NCBI GenBank assembly: GCA_007115705.1
Contig: QXEO01000406.1
Location: 4,060,411-4,124,410, forward strand
Direction: 5' to 3'
Source of the DNA: Dactylis glomerata
Taxonomy: Eukaryota; Streptophyta; Magnoliopsida; Poales; Poaceae
Length of the DNA: 64,000 bases
Shown here one piece after another: positions 1-10,091 of this stretch. Made by a program: the position numbers and the translations under genes. The notes below the pieces were generated by a model. It made no database searches and had not been told where the DNA came from. It saw only the letters and a program-made list of their open reading frames with translations. The first letter of the stretch is position 1. The number at the start of each line of letters is the position of its first letter.

Positions 1-66
1 AGAAACAACACTAGGATAGTAAAGTTTATGATACATCGACCCAACACCGCTAGCTAGCCACAGACA

Positions 67-3000
67 TCATGTAGTCCTCGCCGAGAATGGGCGCACGCCC
101 TCTCTCGTCATGAACATCCTTCTGTCACGCTGCCTGTCAAGGCGTCCTTCGATCTCGCGGTTAGTCAACGCTATGCCACAATGCATGATCCCGCCGGTTG
201 AGTCGACGTCTTCATGAAGGACTTGCGCGATCTGAGTCTGGATGCACCAGAAATCTTCCATAAGGTCTACATCATCGATCGCCGCAAACTTTTCGGCCCA
301 TGGTCGAAGATTAGATGGTAGCGCCCTGATCCGCGAATCCCAGACGATCCCCTTCAGGTGATGGAGGGCGTAGAAGGCCTCCTTCACACTGCCAGGTGGC
401 TGTTTGACGCATGGAAACTTTGTCTGGTGCATGAAGATATGCTTGCCATTCTTGACTCTCTCGCCACCCTTGGTGAATTTGCCCCCCTTGTCGGCGTAGA
501 ATTGTAGAGCTTCATCGAGCACACTCTTGATTCGGCCATAGTTCTTCATTGGCTTTGTTTCACTCGATGAGTCAAAGTACGTCGCTTGCGACCACCTTGG
601 GCAAATGGATATGAGTGAGCAGTATATGCCTCTGCGCAGCACAATTGAAAAATAAATTGTTGTAAGAGGACCAACCGGAGAATCTAAGAAAGAAGTTTTC
701 ACGGCGGTGTTCACTTACTCGGGAAAGCAAGGCAGAAGAATGGAGTCGATGGTCAGGTTCTCCACAAAGATATTCCCAAGGTACTCCTTCACCGTTGCCC
801 GGTCCGCCTCGTTCACCAAGGCAACGTCATGCATGAAGTAGGGGTCTACTATCACGATGCCCTTGGTCTTCTCCCTCTTCGCCTTCAATGCCATATGAAG
901 CGTGTATAGACGGACCAAGTTATAGTCCAGGCGGTTGGAGTGCAGCAGATTATAGATGTCCTCGTACCGCACGAAGAAGATTTCAGCGGGTGATGTATCG
1001 ACGAAGCCATGGCCCTCCGGCACCTTGATTGTGTAGACCGGGTACCCGGGATTCTTTTCTTGGAGAAGGCGCTCCTCAAGATACTGGATGCTGTCGTGCA
1101 AATTCACGATCGCTCCACCCGCGTTGGCGAGCATCTCCTTTGTCAGCATCGGCCGACCCGCTATGTGCCTGGGGAAATCACTGGGCTCTTCTTGCACGCC
1201 GTCCTCAGCCCAGAGTATCTTCCTCGGAGACGGCTGGCTCGAAGCCTTCTTGCTCCGGCTATGCTTCCGGCCCTTCTTCTTCTCCTCGATAGGAGCTGTG
1301 GATTGCAACTTATCCGGCACGGGAGCAGCGGATTTCAGCTGCTCATCGACCGCCTTGTGGAGTGTGGTGGGGCTGATAACATTGGCTGGATTGGGTTGTG
1401 TGGCTGCGGCTTCTGGAGGCATCTCCTGAGAACCGTCGCCGAACCGCAGAAGCTGCGTGCATGACAGGGGACGACCGGCTTGTTGACCACAGGAGGCTGG
1501 ATCTCCAAGAGGAGGCATGTAGATTCCTTCATTGGCCCCGATGTCGAGGAAGCCATCAATTTCATCGCGGGGATCATCGCCGCGGTTAGGTGGAGCGTCG
1601 TCCACGTGCTCGGGTGGAGGCGACGGCATGTGCGCGGCTAGCTGCTGATGCCTCTTGGTGGCGGGGATGAACACCGGTGGCCGTGTCTTTTTAGCGGGGG
1701 CAGCCGCGGGGCGCTGATCATCCTTTGCAAGGCGAATCTGTGACTTCGGCCATAGCAAGGGCCAGCCGACGCAACCTCCGAGAGAGTAATGCTCATCCGC
1801 TCCATGAGGTTGCATGGGAGGATCAACGCCTTCGCAACCCTTCAAAGGACGCACCAGGGTGACCCTGAACATGCCACCAGGGTTGGGCAAGTTGTGCATC
1901 AGGGGGTTCTTCGGTTGGTATATGGTACCCTTGCCTACATCCTTCAGCACACCGTTCACATAGTGCAGCAAGGTGCAACTAGTGTCCTGTGAGAGAACAT
2001 GTTGGGCATCATTATCAGATGGTACTCATCAAAAAAGATGGCAGAGTATGAAGTCGAGCCTACGATTAGTTACCTTGGTAAGGGTGTCGAGGTCGGCTAA
2101 GGTGGACACGCGAGGCTGCGTGGGCTGCGGTGGAGGCGGCGGCTGCACGTTGGTGTTGGGCGGCGGCCGCGTGTTGGTGTTGGGTTGCGGCGGAGGCGGC
2201 GGCCGCGTGTTGGTGTTGGGCTGCGGCGGAGGCGGCGGCCGCGTGTTGGTGTTGGGCACCGGCGCCGACTGCGCGTTGTTGTTGTCGGCGGCCAACGGGC
2301 TCAGCCCCGCGAAGGGGTCTGCCGATGGGTAAGAGGACGGGGTCACCATGTTCGGTGACACGTGTTGCGCCGAGTTGCTGCCGGACACGCTGGGCACCGG
2401 TATCGGCCCAACTCCACCAGCGGCATTCCATGCCGCTAGACCCTCCCACAGTTGAGGAGGAATGACCTGGCGCAACCTTGCTTCGAACTTCTCCTCCATC
2501 TGCGCCGGTAGCACGGCCACTTGCGCCTTGAGATCTGCAATCTCCAGCCTCTGCGCCTCCTCCACCTTGCTTCTTCTCTCCTTTCTAGCCTTTGATTCCT
2601 CTTTGAAGTGGACGCCGACTTTCGTGGTCAGCCCAAAGCCGGAAACACGCCCAGCGGACGTCATCTTCTTGTGCTCGGGCCTCTTCTTCATAATATTCGT
2701 CGCCCTGTTGAAAGGAGTGTCCCAAGGCTCCGATTGCCCTTGGGTGGAGCAAGCTGCCTCGTCGGCAATTTCAGCTTCCTACAAAAGGATTCATGAACCC
2801 AATTAGAATCATCGGTTCATTATTGATTGCAAATCAACTTGAGATCCGCGGTAAGTTGCTTACCACGAGTTTCTCAAACTCTTGCACAGCATTCGCTGAG
2901 GTTTTGAATTCCTTTGTCTTGGGGCACAGGTAGTAGTGGGCCCGCACAAAGTTCCGGACCTGCGGGTCCGTGAATTTGTCGAACATGTTGGGCTTGCCAA

Positions 3001-3555
3001 GATGAATAAGCTCGGCGTCCTCCTTGTCCCACACTTCCTGGATTCCTCTGTAACCGCCACTCCCAAGGCCGTGCTCATCTTCGTAAGGGCCTGCTGGTTC
3101 ACCTTGTTGTCTTTGAGGTTTAGGTTCTTGTACTCCACCGGGAAATCGTATTGCTCGTGAAGCTTCTGTAGTAGGAGCTGCACAAGATGCACATTGCCAG
3201 GATCTCGGAGGTTCCTCGTGTTGATCGTCACGGTCTCCCGCATGATGCAACCGATCTGCGTCCCGTATCCCGTGGCAAGGGCTTTAGGCTCCACGGGTAC
3301 GCCGTTTTCATTCATGGTGGTGAAATCCTCGCGTTTTGTGCCAAGCGTCGGTGGGTTCCGATCCTTCCTGATGGCCTTCTTCTTCTTAGCAGCCGGGGCA
3401 GATCCACCATCGGTGGTGTCATCCTCGGCGCCATCGGTGCGCTCGCCGCTAGCATCGGTGGTGGCATCGGAGTAAACATCATCAAAGATGTCGACAACAC
3501 ACAGTTGTGCCTTTCCAACACACAGTTGTCGACAACATGTCGACAACATGCTCAC
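67..3555 (-). pseudogene. CACTA ORF2-type protein (Transposase_24-like, coiled coil, DUF8039-like, Ulp1-like), frameshifted
   Basis: A four-exon structure can be read on the minus strand: about 3555-2864, 2778-2074, 1986-719 and 631-67, each junction having GT/AG and keeping frame. Exon 1 encodes the plant transposase domain of the Ptta/En/Spm kind (motif KPNMFDKFTDPQVRNFVRAH). Exon 2 holds a charged coiled coil (EESKARKERRSKVEEAQRLE) and a PNTNTRPPPPPQ repeat. Exon 3 has a DUF8039-like block (GVDPPMQPHG to GGCVGWPLLWPKSQ) and the start of a Ulp1-like C48 peptidase fold. Exon 4 keeps the YFDSS motif, but where C48 peptidases have the catalytic Cys (CGYYV-like) it reads VKEAFYALHH, so protease activity is doubtful. 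A one-base shift near 3055-3085 breaks exon 1: the reading frame moves between the residues STAL and GGYRG. The start codon is not certain, and an upstream 5' exon may lie near 4900. Confidence 0.75.
2138..2290 (-). repeat. 36-bp tandem repeat encoding PNTNTRPPPPPQ
   Basis: Inside the ORF2 exon the unit PNTNTRPPPPPQ (12 codons) is repeated in tandem with a shortened and a variant copy (PNTNVQPPPPPQ). The DNA repeat is GC-rich and produces long meaningless reading frames rich in Trp, Cys and Gly on the plus strand. It is a proline-rich linker between the coiled coil and the DUF8039-like part. Confidence 0.7.
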
Positions 3556-4440
3556 AGATTCATCATCAAAGATTCATCATCACAGTAAACATCATCACAG
3601 TAAAAAGTTCACAGATTCACTTCGGTTCAGCATGTCGACAACATGCTCACAGAAACATGCTATCGAGTTCTAAATAGGAGCAAATTTCTAAATAGGAGCA
3701 CAAAAACATGCTCACAGAAACATGCATGTCGACAGAACATCTTGAGCAAATTTCTAAATAGGAGCACAAAACTCACAGGGCAGTCAAGTTCTTAATGCTA
3801 GAATTTTAGTACATAAACAAGTTTCATTGGCTAGAATAAAATTGCACAAGTATGGAGTGAGCAGAATACATTGAAATGCTGCAAAACTCATGATCTTGAG
3901 AGGGATCCAAAATACATGTGCCAACTTTGCACTTTATCTGTCCATAATCATTTAGTTGTTTCTATCTATGCCTATCCCCTCAACTGCACTGATGAACCTC
4001 TCGGGCTTGTTGGCTGCCATGCTTTCTGCATTGACACCAAGTGCATTGAGACCGAGGTCAAATGGCTTGCTCTACATGATGCTAATATTAATATTTGCAG
4101 ATGATATATTCACTTGAAATGACCAACTGATCGATGTGCCAAAAAATCAAAAAGTGCAGAGCTTTTACTATATGCATCAGCAGGTGGAACAGAGAAGTAA
4201 AAAAAAACCGATCATACAGAGATAATCATACAATGTGCACTTGGAATCATAAATAGAACACACTGAACAAATACGAATATTCATGCAGAACATCCAGGGC
4301 GTATAGTGCATTTGATATTCCTTACACTTGAAATGAGCACAGTGGATGACGAAATTAAAATCAACTAACTAGCTCCCCTCAAGTCCCACCAATTATTCAG
4401 AGAGAATTATTTCAATTTGATTATCTAATTTTATCTCAAA
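3556..4440. other. CACTA interior between ORF2 and the GC-rich leader; no gene seen
   Basis: AT-rich sequence with short dispersed repeats of a gtcgacaacatg motif (3529-3560, 3630-3650, 3725) and of a phrase containing aaatttctaaataggagcac (around 3685 and 3750). No open frame resembles a known domain. It is probably intron or spacer of the ORF2 gene. Confidence 0.5.
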
Positions 4441-4559
4441 ATTATTCACTTAGCAACCAAAATATCTAATGCAAATGTTATGCTGTGGGAGCATTGAGCA
4501 AAATGTTCGAAGCATGTTTGAAATGCGTCGCCGTCGAGAAACGCGAATCAAAATCACAC

Positions 4560-4975
4560 AAAGAACAGAGCAAGAAGAAGAACGGCGCAATGCGCGCACA
4601 TACTGTACCGACGGACGGGCGGACGTACCTCCTGCTTGATGCCGAGGTGTCGGGGAAAAAGCGGGGCGCGGCCGTCGGCCCTGGCCGCAAGCAGGAGAGA
4701 GGACGCGGGGAAGAAGAGGAGCGCGGCCATCTTCGGGGAAGAAGCGGGGCACGGCCGGTCGTCGTCGGGGAAGAAGAGGGGCGGCGGCTCCGGGGAGAAG
4801 AAGAGGGGCGGCGGCTGTCGTCATCATTGGGGAAGAAGATGGGCGGCGGCTGTCGTCATCGTCGGGGAAGAAGAGGGGCGGTGGCTGTCGTCGTCGTCAG
4901 CTTCGTCTAGCTAGGGTTTCGGCCGGGGGGATCGAAGAGTGAGGCGCGTGGGAGAGAAAGGCCGGGGCGAAATGT
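4560..4975 (-). promoter_or_regulatory. Probable 5' UTR / first exon of the CACTA ORF2 gene
   Basis: On the minus strand the sequence has a C-rich leader followed by an AAACCCTAG motif (near 4907-4917), a common 5' UTR element in grass genes. It is followed by GC-rich tandem copies of a roughly 20-40 bp unit (plus strand gaagaagaggggcggcgg) at 4700-4890. Composition contrasts sharply with the AT-rich sequence on either side. Its placement upstream of ORF2 suggests a leader exon, but no splice site was proved. Confidence 0.35.
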
Positions 4976-4984
4976 TTTACCCTA

Positions 4985-5030
4985 AGTGTAAGATATGCGT
5001 GGCGCACCATATCGAGGTGCGCCACGCACG
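4985..5030. repeat. Isolated CACTA subterminal hairpin unit inside the element
   Basis: The stretch is an inverted repeat with arms gatatgcgtggcgcacc and ggtgcgccacgcacg, the same hairpin class as the seven units at 6050-6425, but about 1 kb further inside the transposon and next to the presumed ORF2 leader. Confidence 0.7.
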
Positions 5031-5076
5031 TTGATGTATACTTCAAAAGGAGCCGAACTCCCATCTAGACAACAAC

Positions 5077-5168
5077 CTCCACCTAGCCTAGTGGTTCTGG
5101 CCGGTTCGCACGCTGGCTGTTTGGGAGGTGCCAGGTTCGAACCCTGGACCTCCCACCCTTTTTTTTTA
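5077..5168 (+). mobile_element. tRNA-derived SINE head
   Basis: A Pol III box A-like motif (tagcctagtgg, 5084-5094) and a box B (ggttcgaaccc, 5134-5144) are spaced as in a tRNA. The T arm is perfect: ccagg at 5131-5135 pairs with cctgg at 5143-5147 around ttcgaac. A run of nine T (5159-5167) follows. The 5' acceptor arm (ctccacc) does not pair with the 3' arm (acctccc), so this is not a functional tRNA but the head of a tRNA-related SINE. Grass SINEs of the Au type are similar and also end in T runs. Target duplications were not found. Confidence 0.5.
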
Positions 5169-5361
5169 CAAAAACTGTATTTCACAAAGTTTAAAATTAC
5201 TATATTGCAATAAATAATATTTGCTTATTCTAAAAATAATAATTTTTAAATAGTACCAGTTATATCATATATATGATCATTGTTACAAAAAACCAAAAAA
5301 CATTTATATGATTGTTCCTCCAAAAAATGACACATGTTGTCGGATGTCGATTCTGAACGAG

Positions 5362-6040
5362 CTACCGTCGTCGACTCGTCACGATCTTCTTGCCCTTCTT
5401 CGTCGCGGTTGAATAATTGATCCCGAAAACATGGGGATTTCTTCTCGTGTACGGGCATCCTTTAGCGGGTAGGGTGGTCTTCCTTCTTCTAGTGGCATCA
5501 CTAGGCCTGTCGAAGTACTTGTCGAATTTCTCTTCTATCTTGGGATCGCTGTATTTGTCGAAGTCTTGCTCGGTGGCCGCTCCCTCCATTCTGATGATGC
5601 TCCTTTTTCCCCTCCTAATGACAACGCGGCTAGGCCTTACCGCGTCGGTAATGAAGAAGCATTGATCAACCTGGCTCGCCAGTACCCATGGCTCATTTTT
5701 CGCCTAGACGTTCGCGCTAGATTTGGCTTTGGGTATGACCATGGTGGTGAAGTACCGGCCTTCTTTTTTGACGTTCTTGGCCCATCTGACCCGAAACATC
5801 GGCATCTTCTCTCCACAGTAGTTGAGTTCCCAGATCTCCTCGATCCTCCCAAAGAACCTTTCATTGACGGTGGATTCCTCGTTCGCGTAGGACAGCATCG
5901 TGACCCCCGAGTTCTGGTGTTCGCTGCTATGGTCCTTTTTCTTGGTGTAGAATGTGTAACCATTGATGTCGTACGCCTGATAGGTCCACACGTTCGTCGC
6001 GGTGGGGGCTTGGAGTGGGAGGTAGGGGGAGATGGCACCT
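5362..6040 (-). pseudogene. TNP2 transposase remnant: DUF4216 and C-terminal tail only, with in-frame stop
   Basis: On the minus strand the frame reads TNVWTYQAYDINGYTFYT, then GRIEEIWELNY and MFRVRW, the DUF4216 domain found at the C-terminal end of CACTA TNP2 transposases. After ANV an in-frame TAG (about 5703-5705) interrupts it, and the same frame resumes with NEPWVLASQVDQCFFITDA and runs to a stop at 5362. The Transposase_21 catalytic core that should precede DUF4216 is missing: the frame starts directly against the subterminal repeats. The copy cannot make transposase. Confidence 0.8.
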
Positions 6041-6049
6041 TTATGGTGG

Positions 6050-6425
6050 TAGGTACGACATATCCGTGGCGCACCTCAAAATGGTGCTCCACAGATATAT
6101 ATACCCGTGGCGCACCTCAAAATGGTGCTCCACAGATATGTCTGCCACCTTTTCCAGAGGGTGGGCCCACACATATCCGTGGCGCATGTATATGTGGTGC
6201 ACCACGGGTATCCACATTATGCGTGGCGCACCCCAAATGCATGCGCCACAGATACGGGGGCCTGACACCCCAGGCCCTGGTGCTCGGTGGGGCCCACTTA
6301 TCCATGGCGCATCCCTTCCACGGTGCGCCATGGGTAAGATGATATCTTTGGAGCACCTATATTTGGTGCGCCACGGATACTTATCCGTGGAGCACCGAAA
6401 CGTAGTGCTCCACAGATAATGGGCC
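6050..6425. repeat. Array of seven CACTA subterminal hairpin repeats
   Basis: Seven units of about 35-45 bp each consist of an arm such as tatccgtggcgcacc, a short spacer and an inverse arm such as ggtgctccacagata. Arms vary between ggcgcacc and ggagcacc. In En/Spm such subterminal repeats bind the TNPA protein; binding here is inferred from position. Each unit is a potential hairpin, which is more regular than ordinary scattered subterminal motifs. Confidence 0.8.
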
Positions 6426-6437
6426 CATGGATAAGGG

Positions 6438-6451
6438 TTTTCCTAGTAGTG
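6438..6451 (-). mobile_element. CACTA terminal inverted repeat
   Basis: The plus strand reads ttttcctagtagtg, the complement of CACTACTAGGAAAA. It marks the exact outer edge of the transposon; unrelated sequence with a B3-like exon begins at once. Confidence 0.88.
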
Positions 6452-6498
6452 TGCACATGAATCTGTGTTCAAAAACTGACTGTATTCTTGTACTCCAG

Positions 6499-6747
6499 TA
6501 CTTTTCAGCAAAGTACAGCAATGCCCACCTCGCCCGTTATCTTCCATGCACCATTCCAACATATTGCGGTGAGCAAGATGGTTTACATAATGTAAGCTTC
6601 ACCCATCAGGGCAACGGTGTTGCCCAGATGACAGCAAACTGGCCTAAGGTTCTCCAAAAAGTGTCGATAGAAGAAGGGAATGTGTGCATCTTCACCTTCT
6701 TGAATGTGGGGCAGGAGGCTATGTATGTTCATGTTGAAAAAATGTAG
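6499..6747 (+). pseudogene. B3 DNA-binding domain fragment, 3' exon
   Basis: After a splice-acceptor-like tract (tgtactccag, ending 6498) a frame reads YFSAKYSNAHLARYLP and ends with QMTANWPKVLQKVSIEEGNV and CIFTF before a stop at 6745-6747. The pattern of an N-terminal F-x-x-x-Y-x-x-x-xL strand, a W residue, then EGNVCIF matches the plant B3 (REM-type) DNA-binding domain. The upstream half is missing because the CACTA terminus lies 47 bp away. It could be the last exon of a gene cut by the transposon or a long-dead copy. Confidence 0.55.
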
Positions 6748-7308
6748 CCTATATGTTGCGCAGTTGCTATCAGTTAGTTAATTATGTTATTATATTATTG
6801 TGTCACCTGGTAGTCTAAACCATATGCCAACATGTTGCGCAGGCTATGATTACTTGCATTCTTCTCTGCATGCTTATACTCTATTTACTAAAACCATCTT
6901 GTTATGATGAAGTGCCTTAACTCGTACATGATTTTGTGAATTGAATTGTTTGTATTAACTGATTGCAACATGTTGTGCTTTCTGTGATGCTCTGATGGTC
7001 AACATGTCTATAAATTAAGCTTAGTTGTATTCAAAAGGAAACAAAATTATCTGCTCCAGCGGCTAGACGGACTAGATAGATGGCATCCAAAATCTAGATA
7101 AGAGAATGCACAGCATAATAGCATATAGAATAACATATCATACAAGTTTTACAACTCAAGCCTTAATATATAGCATAAACCAGCCGATCAAAACTAGTAC
7201 TAAAGCCTTAATATCTAGCATACAAGTTGAGTTGGTGCAGATGCATACACCACCAGATTAGTAGTTCAAGTTAACACTTAACTGGCTTACCTATCGGCAC
7301 ATTACTCA
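6748..7308. other. AT-rich spacer between two B3 fragments; nothing recognised
   Basis: No reading frame or repeat was recognised. The left part could be the 3' UTR of the plus-strand B3 fragment and the right part the 3' UTR of the minus-strand one. Confidence 0.4.
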
Positions 7309-7848
7309 TCAGATGGATAAACAGTACTTCCTTTTCATCTGGTCAAGCTCGAACATAGCCATGTCATCAACAGACATGCGTGAGGTGGTCACAAGCATGC
7401 TCCAATTAGTTGTAATCTGGGCACGACCATCGTTGCCCATCCGAAGCTTGACATAATGCACATCCTGCTCAGTTTCACCTTTAGGTGCATACGGGTCATC
7501 AGCGCAGGCTGGCACCATAATATCTCCTACTTCCAAGTATTGCATGAGATAGAGCTGGCTGTATGGCTTCGAAAATACCTGATATGATAGAATAGATACT
7601 AGGGTGTCATGCAGTTGAGCAAACACGTTAGTATTCACTGTGCACAATGAAATCTTACCATTTTTGACTTCCCTTTAGCTGTCAGAGACTTCTTAACAGA
7701 GCAGACATACAAAGGGATCACCAGATTATCACTATCAAGCCTCCGTGAGAGCAATTTGAGAAGGCCAATCCTTACATAAGACATTGGTACATCATTTCTG
7801 TAAACGATGTTATTTAGCTCCCAAGGTGCTAGGTCAAGAGCCCCCCCT
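7309..7848 (-). pseudogene. B3 domain protein fragment, two exons
   Basis: Two minus-strand exons join in frame: about 7848-7659 (DLAPWELNNIVYRNDVPM, then IGLLKLLSRRL and LVIPLYVCSVKKSL), donor atg|gtaaga, and 7578-7309 after acceptor atatcag (VFSKPYSQLYLMQYL, then VHYVKLRMGNDGRAQITTNW, ending CLSI and stop). The second exon has the B3 order of strands, with the conserved W (TTNW) and an acidic turn (SVDDMAMFEL) in place of the usual EGD. The 5' end is not resolved: a stop lies just upstream in frame. It may be a diverged REM-type gene or a pseudogene. Confidence 0.5.
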
Positions 7849-8129
7849 TTTATACCCCTAACAATGGGACCTACATGAATTATTTCATGAATGAGATATA
7901 TGTCCTATCTCTCAAATTCTATAACCAGACATGTATAAGTTATTACCTTCATCTGTCAGTGCCGGTCCTAGATGGGTGTGGTACTGGTAAGTCCTGGGAC
8001 GGTGCCCAATCACACAGTTCTCATCGTCGGAGGGACAGTCGTAGCATGCTTCATGACGTTGCATTGTAACCTGTAATTGTCTGAGGGACAGTTCATTATC
8101 ATTTTAAAACAGGAACATGACAATATAAC

Positions 8130-9116
8130 CAATAGCATTACATAGCTTCCAATAGCAATTTAAAAGCTCCACCAAGATCATGTCCTAACTATGTATAATC
8201 ATTGGAATCCGACCTCATTGGAAAGACCTAAAAGCATGCCAATTTTGTGAAGAGTTTGCCTATGAATCCTTGGCATGCCATGTTTGGTATTTTTCCAAGG
8301 TACTACATCACATACAATGACTCCATGCACTGGCTTTCCAATTTTTCGATTTTATTTGTATTTCTTTTGCTCACTTTTGAAATCTAGGTCAAAGTCACAG
8401 TGCCGTGAGCCCTAAACCCCATAACCCATCACATCTATTTACTTCTTATAAATAATCAATTATAAATCACCAAAAAGCATGATGTAGCTTGCAAAGTTTG
8501 ATATAGAAATAACCAATAGCATGGCTAAGCTTTCAATTATAATATGTAAACTAGAACATGATTTTAAACCCAATAGCTTTACATAGCTTCCAATAGCAAT
8601 TAAAAAGCTCCACCACGAGAATGTCCTAACTATGTATGATCATTGGAAACTGACCTCCATTTCAAAAGCATGTGGAAAAACTTGGTCAAACTCATGGTGC
8701 CGAAGCTCCCAAAAGCATACCAAATTTGTGAAGAGTGTGCCTATGAATCTTTGGCATGCCCTGTTTGCTATTTTTCCAAGATACTACATCACATACCATG
8801 ACTCCATGCGCTGGTTTTCCAATTATTTGATTTTATTTTTATTTCCTTAGCTCAATTTTGAATTCTAGGTCAAACTCACGGTGCCGTCACCCCATAACCC
8901 ATCACATCTATATTCTTCGTCTAAATAACAAATTAAAAATCACCAAAAAACATGATGTGGAATGCAATATTTGATATAGAAATCACCAAGAGCATGACAT
9001 AGCTTTCAATTATCGTTTAAAATTCTTCTCAACAAGAACATGTCAATATATCCAGTAGCATTGCATAGCTTCCAATAGTGCTTTAAAAGCTCCACCAAGA
9101 GCATGTCCTAGATTTC
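8130..9116. repeat. Diverged tandem repeat, about 441-481 bp period, 2+ copies
   Basis: The phrase catagcttccaatag recurs near 8140, 8581 and 9062, and long stretches between the first two agree (aaaagctccaccan, ttgtgaagagt, cctatgaatc, ttggcatgcc, ccatgactccatgc and others). The third copy is cut short near 9116. Copies differ by many substitutions and small indels, so the array is old. No coding content was found. Confidence 0.65.
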
Positions 9117-9465
9117 CCCTTTTAGCACAATGGAGCAATGTTGTGTTCGAGATACAACACAATTTAAACTGGAATAAGAGCACCCATTCAATCATTTTAA
9201 ATATTTTGGCAACAAACCGAACCGAACAAAGACTAAAATACAATAGGTAACCAATGTTTTGGCAGGGCATGCAAGTTTGGGCAACATACATAGCAACCAT
9301 ATGGTTTTGATTATAGAACAATCAAGCAGGCTCAGTGACCATATGAACCACTCCTTTTGCGAAATATCGATTACGAAATTACTGAACTATCATTACAGAA
9401 GTAGAAATATTTTTGGAACATTCCCCTTGAACTAGTGCCGCCCCTTGAACTAGTACTAGATCGGA

Positions 9466-10091
9466 TGATAGGGATCAACGTGATCCAAAGGGGGTTTGGC
9501 CCAATCTTTCACAGCGATCAAACGAACAGCAAGATAACAACAAGAGAATTAAATTTGAGACAGATCAAATCAAACCCTCTTGAACTCCTCACATTGAAAT
9601 TGATAGGAATCAACTCCCACGCATGGTATAATATCAGATCTCGAAGATCAGCAAGCAAACACACCGATATGTGCCCCCAAACATTGGGACTTTTCTGGTC
9701 TCTTCTTTAGCTCAAAAATAACAAGTCTGAACGATACAAGGCGGCTGCCATAACCCTATATGGGTGACTCCGAACACTACTTTGGCTGGGCTAGGCCCCA
9801 TACCAAACTAAAAGCCCAAATGGCCAAAACACACTTGATTTTGGACAGGCCCAAAACCATCATACATAAATAAAACCAAACTGAAATAAAAACATGACAC
9901 GAACTTAATTAAAAGAGAACTCCTAAATATCTTTGGCTGCAGCTCCTCGGCGAACATGAAACACCATTGGAGGTGTACGAAAGTTAGGCTTCACATCATC
10001 TGCTGGAGGCACTTCAAAGCAGAATTGCCCAAGCTTTAGAACATACAGAGGTGGCAAAATATCAGGAGTAGTAGCTATCCTCCCCTCATCA
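9466..10091 (-). repeat. 3' LTR of the gag-protease element
   Basis: In element orientation it starts TGATGAGGGGAGG and ends GATCCCTATCA. On the plus strand it ends at 10091, where tccccccc (the complement of the polypurine tract) begins. The last 56 codons of the protease frame lie inside this LTR. Confidence 0.9.

Larger units (their letters stand above)
1..6451 (-). mobile_element. CACTA (En/Spm) DNA transposon, 5' part, right terminus at 6451
   Basis: The element reads on the minus strand and enters the window from the left, so its other end is not visible. Its terminus is the sequence at 6438-6451, which on the minus strand reads CACTACTAGGAAAA, the classic CACTA terminal inverted repeat. 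Next to it lie hairpin subterminal repeats (6050-6425). Inside are a TNP2 C-terminal remnant (5362-6040) and an ORF2-type gene (67-3555). The TNP2 catalytic core, which should lie between the terminus and the DUF4216 region, is absent because only about 400 bp of repeats separate them. The copy therefore looks non-autonomous. The 3-bp target duplication cannot be tested without the left end; the flank at 6452-6454 is tgc. Confidence 0.88.

Noticed and set aside
1009..1464. Plus-strand frames opposite the CACTA ORF2 gene
   Set aside because: They mirror the GC-rich minus-strand exons, have no start context or domain, and the minus frame has the recognised motifs.
2130..2465. Plus-strand frames full of Cys, Trp, Ala and Gly
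   Set aside because: They are shadows of the proline-repeat DNA of the minus-strand gene.
4485..4914. Arg/Gly/Glu-rich plus-strand frames
   Set aside because: They arise from short GC-rich tandem repeats; both strands and several frames are open together.
5077..5160. Functional tRNA gene
   Set aside because: The T arm is perfect but the acceptor stem does not pair; it fits a SINE head better.
9435..9710. Frame starting at 9435 repeated at 12679
   Set aside because: It is LTR sequence read in the antisense direction of the element and has no protein features.
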